From positions 1 through 64,000 of the forward strand of contig NC_081339.1 of NCBI RefSeq assembly GCF_022539665.2: DNA of 64,000 nucleotides, read 5' to 3'. The notes below the pieces were generated by a model. The model was not told where the DNA came from. It did no database searches and was given only the letters and a program-made list of their open reading frames with translations. Positions 56,262 to 64,000 of the stretch are shown in pieces; positions within the stretch are counted from its first letter, which is position 1, and each line of letters begins with the position of its first letter. A program made the position numbers and the translations under genes. The stretch comes from Daphnia carinata (taxonomy: Eukaryota > Arthropoda > Branchiopoda > Diplostraca > Daphniidae).

Positions 56262-57319
56262 TTTTACTGTGTTATGTTTCATCAATAGCGCAACTGTAAA
56301 ATTAAACAAAAATGAATAACGAAATAAAAATTTCAAAAACTCTATTTCATTCATGAGAACACTGTGTGTTTATTTAAGGAATAGGTACATCAACTCCAAA
56401 GAAATTTTATTTGCTAAAATACGCATTGTTCCCTCTGTGCGCTTAATTTCTTTATTTTATTTGCGGTTTTTTTAAGTGAAAACTCATTAAGAGTTCTTAA
56501 TGCTGTACGCAAACTAACCACATTGACTCAAGCTCTGCAAACATAAATGATTTAACCCGAAAAATTTAAACTGGCGACTATAGGATCAGAAAAAAAAATT
56601 TCATACCTGCAACTTGCGCACGGGTTCCATATAGGTTCTTGAAAGCTTTTTGCTTAAGCAAAAAAATGATTTGAAAGTTTTTTTGAGTTATTATTTTATG
56701 TTTTATCCTTCAATCGTAGGTTTTTCTAAATCTCCAGAAAATGCGGTCATTACGCAGTAAAATTTGTTTTCTTTTAGTGAAATTTTGTATTTAATAATAT
56801 GCTGAAATCTTTCATTAAATAAATTGAAAATTTTGCCATTTACTCGCTTTTATTATTTAAATAAATTTTTCATTTTTTAGGATGTTATAGCCCTGTCTAG
56901 TCCCCATCATTTCCGATGAGTAAAATTATCTGGGGTATTAAAGTAATAGAAAAAAAACCTAAAAGCTGTCATAGTTGTTCATAAATGCCTATATTTGGAC
57001 TCAAAAGGTCTCACGTTCGGCTACTTGTCGTAATTATTAAGCATTGCTTTTCCGACATAATGCAGCTCTTTTATATAGCTATGTTTTGATCAATCAGATC
57101 AATTTTATATCATTGTCTTTCCATGGAAATTCAGAGTTTAATGGCTATATACCGTTTCGAATTCACGTCCCTTAAGTCGTCCATTATTGCCGCCTGTCGA
57201 TTTTGCCTTGGGCTACTTGACCAAAACTGGTCAATAGGAAAAAAGGAAATAATATCTTGTGATTTGTTTTGGTTTTTTGAACGTGGTGATTTCCTATTTT
57301 TTTTCTTACAGATACAAAA
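56262..57319. other. AT-rich spacer after the KDZ gene
   Basis: No gene was seen. It may include the 3' terminal region of the KDZ element, but I found no terminal inverted repeat by eye. Confidence 0.3.
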
Positions 57320-58061
57320 ATGGATAGCATTAACACTACAATGGAAGATCTATCAAATTCATCGAGCTCTGAGATGGAAAACATCATTTTACATTCAAAT
57401 TCAAACGAAGAAAAGGAAAAAACAAGTGAGTTGGAAGAAGTTTTATTAATCACTGAGACATCTTGTGCAAACAACCAAAAAGTGAAAAGGTTGAGGCAGT
57501 CCACAGCATTGAAAAACCTTGAATTTGTTAAAGCAAGTATCTCAAATTACACCTTAACCTTTGATATTGCATTATTATACATTTTCTGCTTAGGCTAATC
57601 ACAAAACTACTAAACGTGCACTGCATTGCAAGACAATACAGGGTAGGACACGAACCAAGAACAACAGGATGGACCGAGTTACTGAGAGGGTAAGATTCAT
57701 GTTGACAATAGTAAAACTAGGGTATTTTATTTTAACATTATTTTTTCACAGCTTGCATCATTGGCACGGGATTTCAACGGTCAATATATTTTGCTGGCTG
57801 CATCTCCTAATGACAAAGTGTGGTCTTCCACCGTTAAGTCATTTGGGCCACTGGCCAAACAGTTTTTAAAAAGCAGAGTTGGCAATTGTCTTTCTGACCA
57901 ATGGCAGAAGTTGGTAGATGATCAACAAAAGAGTAAGTATTATACTTTATGCTTCTGTCCAAATATTTACCTGATAACAATTTTTATCTCAACAGTAAGA
58001 GCGCAGGACCCAAATTCCTTACCTACCAATGCACCTGTTACCAATAATGGTTCCATTGAGA
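57320..58061 (+). pseudogene. Unknown four-exon gene, plus-strand arm, 3' end lost
   Basis: Exons at about 57320-57535, 57595-57690, 57752-57931 and 57997-58061, with GT-AG introns. The first exon is Ser/Glu-rich with MEDLSNSSSSEMEN. Later exons have LARDFNGQYILLAASPNDK and WSSTVKSFGPLAKQFLKSR. At 58062 the sequence switches to KDZ sequence, so the last exon is cut after NGSIET. No family is recognised. Confidence 0.5.
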
Positions 58062-58720
58062 CAACCCATTTTTAAAGTAACGTTTGGTTGTTTTCAATAG
58101 GTAACATGTCTGCGATGGAATACCCAGGCACTTCAAGTGCTTTCCAATCTGATGCTGGACCTGCTGCGAATACAGATAACCTTTGTCCGTTTGTTGAGGA
58201 CTAAGTAAAAAATTATCAATGATTGCAATTCTCTCACAAATTCTCGTTTTAGATAACACAGATCTACTCGCTGTCCTACAAAGAAGCCGAACAAGAAATC
58301 ACAATTCAAGTCAACTCATTTTTAAATTAATGTTTGGTTTTGTTTTAATATGTAACATTGCTGATGCGATGGAACAACCAGGCACTTCAAGTGCTTTCCA
58401 ATCTGACACTGGACCTGCCTAGAGTACTGGTAACCCGTGACTGTTTGTTCAGGACTGTAAGTAAAAAATTGTCAATGATTACAATTCCCTCACTAATTCT
58501 CGTTTTGTATAACACAGATGTACTAGCTGTCGTACGTAAGAACTAATGAAGCATTCTTATGTGGAGACATAATAAGCCATGATACTTGATAGCTGGACCT
58601 TATTTCAAGAACAGAAGAAAGGTCCCAAAGGTAGATCATTATTTTATGGAATGTACTGTATTGTTTAATGTTTTTAATATTGGTTTACAAGGGTAAAGGA
58701 GATGCTTGTGCATTACGAGG
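58062..58720 (+). mobile_element. KDZ deletion derivative
   Basis: 58062-58310 is nearly identical to 53081-53330 (intron 1 to exon 2 of the KDZ gene). 58311-58540 is a second, more diverged copy of the same part. 58540-58720 resembles 54386-54550 (exons 5 and 6). So it is a tandemly duplicated, internally deleted version, possibly non-autonomous. The first unit keeps a better intron-1 acceptor (CAATAG|G) than the long copy. Confidence 0.65.
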
Positions 58721-58915
58721 TAGGTTTTCTGTTTTTAAAGATTAATAAAAGATATAAAAATCTTTGAATGATGACTTTTATTTCTGGATTTTATCCTCTG
58801 GGTAACAACAAAGTTTAGAATTACATTCATTGAGGTAAATTATAATTTCTTGAGTCCTGGTGCCGGGGTCACTTTGGAGATAAAGGGAATAAGGACCTAA
58901 ATATTTAGTTGTTCT

Positions 58916-59972
58916 TCAGTCATTCTTTTTGCTTAAAACATGGAAAGTTAACTGTTTTACCTCGCTATTCTTTAATTTCATAAAAGTCCCCTGAGCCGTT
59001 TTAACAAGAACACCTTGGGGCGCCTTTGCCAATGGAATTAGGGAGATTGGCGGTGAAGTAACCGATGGCGAAGAAGCTGGACCATTAACTCCCACAGCAA
59101 ACGGACGTTTCGTTACTTTACTTTGAGATGTATCGCGGCCCGGCGGTGAAGAGCTTACAACTGTTTGCGACGTAGCAGGTATTTGCAGACAAAATTCCGG
59201 AAGTGATTGCGCAGAAGATAGCGGAAGCTCTCTTGTCTCAATGGAACCATTATTGGTAACAGGTGCATTGGTAGGTAAGGAATTTGGGCCCTGCGCTCTT
59301 ACTGTTGAGATAAAAATTGTTATCAGGTAAATATTTGGACAGAAGCATAAAGTATAATACTTACTCTTTTGTTGATCATCTACCAACTTCTGCCATTGGT
59401 CAGAAAGACAATTGCCAACTCTGTTTTTTAAAACTGTTTGGCCAGTGGCCCAAATGACTTAACGGTGGAAGACCACACTTTGTCATTAGGAGATGCAGCC
59501 AGCAAAATATATTGACCGTTGAAATCCTGTGCCAATGATGCAAGCTGTGAAAAAATAATGTTAAAATAAAATACCCTAGTTTTACTACTGTCAACATGAA
59601 TCTTACCCTCTCAGTAACTCGGTCCATCCTGTTGTTCTTGGTTCGTGTCCTGCCCTGTATTGTCTTGCAATGCAGTGCACGTTTAGTGGTATTGTGATTA
59701 GCCTAAGCAGAAAATGTATAATAATGCAATATAAAAGGTTAAGGTGTAATTGAGATACTTGCTTTAACAAATTCAAGGTTTTTCAATGCTGTGGACTGCC
59801 TCAACCTTTTCACTTTTTGGTTGTTTGCACAAGATGTCTCAGTGATTAATAAAACTTCTTCCAACTCACTTGTTTTTTCCTTTTCTTCGTTTGAATTTGA
59901 ATGTAAAATGATGTTTTCCATCTCAGAGCTCGATGAATTTGATAGATCTTCCATGGCAGTGTTAATGCTATT
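58916..59972 (-). pseudogene. Unknown four-exon gene, minus-strand arm, with full-length 3' end
   Basis: Same gene as 57320-58061 but inverted, with the last exon complete (59301-58916). This exon is Ser/Pro-rich and ends GTFMKLKNSEVKQLTFHVLS before a Lys-Lys-Asn-Asp tail. Exon 3 carries a one-base loss in a T run near 59428, giving an early stop after LAKQF. The plus arm is intact at that point but lacks the 3' exon. Each arm is thus damaged where the other is whole. Confidence 0.55.
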
Positions 59973-60035
59973 GTAAGGACTCCCGATAAACTTTAAAGTT
60001 AAATAAGTTAGTTAGATTATGTGTTCTATTGCTCA
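59973..60035. other. Short spacer between foldback and element F
   Basis: AT-rich; nothing recognised. Confidence 0.3.
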
Positions 60036-60722
60036 TGTTGCGGTTGCCCCCCCCCCCACTTGACTCTTTCGCCTATTGTTTCGTTTTTATTACCCTTTCT
60101 TCGCATAACGTGGGGTCAACGACAAGACATAAATCACTCGACCTCGCGTTTCGCGTAACATTCTGGCTCTGTTGCGATGACCCCACGCAAACTTAGCGTT
60201 CCCACGCCAAGTTGGCGTCATCAAGCCCAAGTGTGGTATAAAACCCACGCCTGAGATGTGCCTCGAGAGAGTCTTCTTGTAACGCGTAGCATTCAGTTTC
60301 GTATCTAAGTGCTTGTGTATCTTTCAACGTTACGCCGAAATAAACTTGATTCAACACTCCACAACTGTCGTACTCTCCTGGTCATATCCTCAACATCCCA
60401 TCCGAGACGCCGTTTCCCGTTCTGCCGTGACCGCCACCAGCTCTCTCCGACGCCACAGCATCCTCAACCCTTCGGTAACCATGGATCCGATGTAAGTATC
60501 ATCACACTCCCACCCTTCTCACTCTCCTACCGTTGTTCTCTTCATATCCGTGCAGCCGCCGTGACTGGCTGACGGATCCTAACAAATATAACTGTGTACT
60601 ACGCACAATGACCAGAATATTGGATTAAGACATTAACCTGACCGTTGTCAGTATTGTTTTTATTGTTGTGTGTGTCGTAATCACCCAGTTGCGTCAGACG
60701 TGACTGGGTCTCGATTATTGCA
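60036..60722 (+). repeat. 5' LTR of element F (start uncertain)
   Basis: The inner edge is set by ATTGCA (60717-60722) two bases before the primer site. TATAAAA lies at 60237-60243 and AATAAA at 60339-60344, as expected in an LTR. The outer edge is guessed at TGTTGCGG (60036), before a C12 run; there is no second LTR to confirm it. Confidence 0.5.
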
Positions 60723-60724
60723 TG

Positions 60725-60745
60725 TGGTGGCAGCGAAGTCGAACC
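60725..60745 (+). promoter_or_regulatory. Primer binding site of element F, tRNA-Leu-like
   Basis: TGGTGGCAGCGAAGTCGAAC: the first 11 bases match the complement of a tRNA-Leu(AAG) 3' end (TGGTGGCAGCG). Confidence 0.5.
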
Positions 60746-60984
60746 GTGACGTCGCCGCTCGAGAACCGACGAGCCCGCTACCAACGATCTGCCCTTTCGG
60801 AACGTACCACGAACGTTACACGCTGCACGCGACGCTAAAGACGAAACGTGCGGTGGGTATCGGACGTTAAACGTGACTGAACGCGCGGGTCGTTTAAATT
60901 GTAATCCCCTACCCCTACCCATGTCCCTACTGTCAACGAACATACAACCAAGGCATCCGCAACACAACACGTAAGACCCGCACG

Positions 60985-61335
60985 CGCACTCCCGAAGACT
61001 CACGACGACTTCCGCCGACTCCCGAAGCCACATTTACTCACGCAGACCCACGCCGACTCACGAAGCCACATCTACTCACGCAGACTCACAGCGACTCTCG
61101 CCGACTGCCGAAGCCACATCTACTCACGCAGACTACCGAAGCCATATTTACTCACGCACACTCCCGAAGACTCACGGCGACGCCCGCCGACTCCCGAAGA
61201 TCACGCTAACTCCCGAAGATTCATGGCTACTCCCGCCGACTCCCGAAGCCACATCTACTCACCCTGACCCCGAAGACTCCCGCCGATTGCCGGAGCCACG
61301 ATTACTCACGCTGACCCCCGAAGGCTCATACATCC
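60985..61335 (+). repeat. Degenerate tandem repeat in the leader of element F
   Basis: About nine imperfect units built on CCGACTCCCGAAGCCACAT and CTACTCACGCAGACTC alternate through the leader between the primer site and gag. The unit length varies from about 25 to 45 bp. Confidence 0.75.
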
Positions 61336-61419
61336 TCACGCCGCCTCCCGTAAGGAAAATCCCGCTGACTGCAATAGGAATCTCAACTGCCGAACCACTC
61401 CTCTACAACATCCGAAGAT

Positions 61420-63998
61420 ATGTCAAAAGGAGGGTCGAACTTCGAGAAAAGGATTCCGCTCTTCAAACGCTGGGGAAAGTCCCTCCGTCAAACCTTCCCT
61501 TCCTTTAGGAGAGGAACAGGGCCGAATCAATCCGCTTCTGACCAACAATACATCGAAGACCAACTAAAGAAGCTCGTCGCAAGCTGCAAAGAAACGCACC
61601 CGGAAGCGGCCTACTTCACCGCAGAAGAAATACAGGAGCACGCTAACGACGCCGAGTGGGAACGCCTGGGAGCCCGGCTTAAAACTCCGCACCCACAGCC
61701 GTCCGCGCCCACCCAACAGTCCAACTTCCCCGAAGACCGCGCCGGGGAAGAAACCCTGAGTATCTAGAGGAAGAATAGACTATTGGACGCCGCGCGACCT
61801 CTGCTGAAAGACGCGTCGGACACCGAGGAAGAGCGAAGAGAATTGCTACGTCAGGCAATCACTCTCCTGCAAGAGGAAGATCCTTCCCTGTTACCAAGCG
61901 ACGCCCCGAGGGCTTCTTTTTATAGCCAATATTGGAACACACTTATAGAAAACGTACCAGAAGAGGAAATCATCTTCGAGCTTCAGCATCACTTGGAAGC
62001 CAATCATCGAAGACAGTTGGACCCTGAACAGACAAGAGTTGCATTAATAGCCCTACTAGAGCTCCACCCATACCTAGCTACCCCCGCCCAAGTGTTCGAT
62101 TTCCTAGACCTGCGGACAGGGTATACACCCATTCGACCAGGGTCGTACGACAGCAACAGCCTCTCCACGGACTCAGGGAACGACGTCCCCCCACCCCCCA
62201 TCAGGACGAGCCCGCAACAACCTCCCAACGTAGCCGAAGGGAAATTGGTCGACATTTCGGAAGCCGACTCCCCCGGAACCGACTCCCAAGGAACGTTGTA
62301 CCACAACATCGAACCGCTAACGCGCGGACAAGCGAGTCACATAACGAAACCAATCGCCTCTAACCTCGTAGGAGAAAATACCGTTCCCCCACGTCCACAA
62401 GCACCCCCTATTTTATCCCCCATTATGCAACATCACCACGCCCTACACCCAACCCCCGTTAACGCCCTGTCCGACCCTTCATCGGTAAAGACGCCGTCCA
62501 ACCGGAAGGTATCATTTACACCGATATTACCCACGTACAGCCCTACAATGGACTCACGGTCGACGGAACTCCAGGAAAATTTGGTGGATACGTGTGAGAA
62601 GGAGTTGACCCGACTTCTGGAAGCAGGCGTCGAAATCCACACTGCGGTCAACACCGCTTTATCCAGAACCCGAATAACACAAGGAAATTGCACCGCATCA
62701 GAGCAATCAACAACGAGCGGGCATCTGAAACCACCCGGAGTCACATCCCTATCGGTACCACAGCCGATACACAGTGCCCTCTCCACTCAAGCCATACATA
62801 ACATCAGCACTAACCCCACGAACGTACCTCCCCCAGGTTATTGTATCGTCAACTCCTCTGAACGCCCCACCGGCGACAGACGGGCCATCACACCAGCACT
62901 GGAGAGGCGTTCAAGAACCTTCGACGTACGCACTGAACAGCAACCACCAGTCGTCAATCGCGCCCAGCCTAACCATCGAAGATAAAATTAGGTTAGCCCA
63001 GCAAGAGCAGGCCATGCAGGCGTTCAGTTCGGTAACAATCTATTGCGACAGGCAAAGGTCCGGTCGTTTCGACGATTGGGTGGCTCACCTCGAGGCCACC
63101 CTTGACTTGGGTAATTTTGAAGAGGCGAGGAAACTCCGCCTCATGCGGTCTACGGAGAAGCCGCCGAAGAATTTGATAATTTCAAACTGGACAACCCCAT
63201 TCGTTCTCAGGAGTACGCAGCCGTTAAAGAAAGACTTCTTAAACTCCTTCACTCGACCCAGACAAGGTCGCAAAGGAGTGTAGAGTTTCACAATATGAGG
63301 CGAGAAACCGAAGAAAACATGCGACGTTACGTCAACCGTATACGGAAAGCGTTCTACAAGGCTTATCCTATGGAAGGTGCCCTCGACGCCGCCACTGCAG
63401 CATCACGAGAGCAAATGATGATGGACAGGTTCATCGAAGGTCTCCAATACGACCTCCAACCCAGGCTGAAACACAAGCAGTTTCATTCTTTCGAAACATT
63501 AATCGATAAAGCAGAGTTATCAGCAATGGCGATTGCAGAAGGCCAAGCGAGGGTACGCATCCAGGCTGCGTATGCGTCCCCTAACATTCCAAGCAACCGT
63601 AACACCGAGCTGGCAGGAGTATTGGAGGCTCTAGAAAAGCTTAACACGAAAATTGAAAGAAACGCCTCCGACCAGAATCTAGAGTTACAGCATCGATTGA
63701 GCAATTTGCAACGCCAGTTGACACAACAACAACAAACAGCCAAATCACGAGACCCCATCGCATCGCAGCCCGAAGCTTTCAGGAGGACAGCGGTGTTGTG
63801 TGAGTTTCACAACACGTACGGAGGCCATACAACGGAGAATTGCATCGCCAGATACCTACAGCGAAACGACAAATGCAGCCGTTGCAACGAAATTGGGCAT
63901 CGCCACAGCTTCTGCCCCATGATCAAAAACCCTCCACCCCCACCACCATCGCATACGGCAGAAGCGCCCTCAGCTCGACCGGGCATTCTGCGGTCAAA
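61420..63998 (+). pseudogene. gag: Element F Gag, frameshifted
   Basis: The N-terminal segment 61420-61767 ends in TAG. A long Pro/Ser-rich segment follows at 61783-62985. The capsid-like domain is in another frame from about 62950 (LTIEDKIRLAQQEQAMQAF, RFDDWVAHLEATLDLGNFEE). Near 63150 the frame changes again and stays open to the edge (RRETEENMRRYVNRIRKAFY, a helical C-terminal domain). It ends with a CCHC knuckle CSRCNEIGHRHSFC at 63872-63913. At least three breaks make this copy inactive unless the assembly is wrong. Confidence 0.65.
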
Positions 63999-64000
63999 GG

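Larger units (their letters stand above)
57325..59972. repeat. Foldback structure: two ~735-bp inverted arms around a 1.2-kb spacer
   Basis: 57325-58061 is the reverse complement of 59972-59238 with only scattered differences and small indels. The spacer contains KDZ-derived sequence (58062-58720) and the 3' end of the minus-strand gene. Confidence 0.8.
60036..64000 (+). mobile_element. Ty3/gypsy-type retrotransposon F, 5' part
   Basis: Plus-strand order: 5' LTR, tRNA primer binding site, repeat-rich leader, Gag with CCHC knuckle, window end. The frame is broken at least three times in Gag. Pol is outside the window, so the Ty3/gypsy assignment rests on the Gag type and primer site and is provisional. 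Confidence 0.65.

Noticed and set aside
60599..61033. 144-codon minus-strand frame across the element F LTR and leader
   Set aside because: Crosses the primer binding site and LTR edge; no domain; antisense to the element.

Overview
This is a eukaryotic, arthropod-type window with short spliced introns, an RR-1 chitin-binding cuticle protein gene, TATA plus TCAGT-type promoters and LTR retrotransposons. The closest fit I can name is a branchiopod crustacean such as Daphnia. That rests on the cuticle gene and on a family of tyrosine-rich repeat proteins (repeat close to YYTTTYAAPSYYTEAPKYY). It is an inference; no species marker was checked.

Most of the window is mobile or duplicated DNA. Positions 1-5072 hold the 5' half of a decayed Ty3/gypsy element (A, minus strand). 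Positions 6173-16533 and 24860-37771 are two direct copies of one segmental duplication. It carries pseudogene pieces of synaptojanin (Sac and inositol 5-phosphatase domains) and ZSWIM8, and a dead tyrosine-rich gene. A third, shorter and more diverged copy lies inverted at 22170-22875. Copy 1 was later hit by a compact Mag-like gypsy element (E, 10125-15108) and copy 2 by an envelope-bearing gypsy element (B, 27617-36548). Each copy preserves the empty site for the other's insertion. A near-identical sister of B (element C, 42237-51167) lies about 5.7 kb beyond it.

Between the duplicons are host genes. A divergent pair of RR-1 cuticle genes has a pseudogene at 16802-17556 (minus) and an intact copy at 18196-18980 (plus). 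Degenerate tyrosine-rich genes follow at 19378, 21236 and 39210. A tRNA-Arg(CCU) at 40667 lies next to a damaged intron-containing tRNA-Ile(UAU)-like gene at 40353.

The right part holds a multi-exon transposase of the Kyakuja-Dileera-Zisupton (KDZ) type (52876-56261) broken by two nonsense codons. Next comes a foldback structure: two inverted ~735-bp arms, each carrying an unknown four-exon gene, around a deletion derivative of the same KDZ element. From about 60036 to the window end is the 5' part of another gypsy-type element (F, plus strand) with a frameshifted gag.

The genes do not form a pathway. The window reads as a record of successive events: gene decay, segmental duplication, then recent retrotransposition. 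The intact-looking coding units are the plus-strand cuticle gene, the Gag-Pol frame of element E and the Gag-Pol part of element B.
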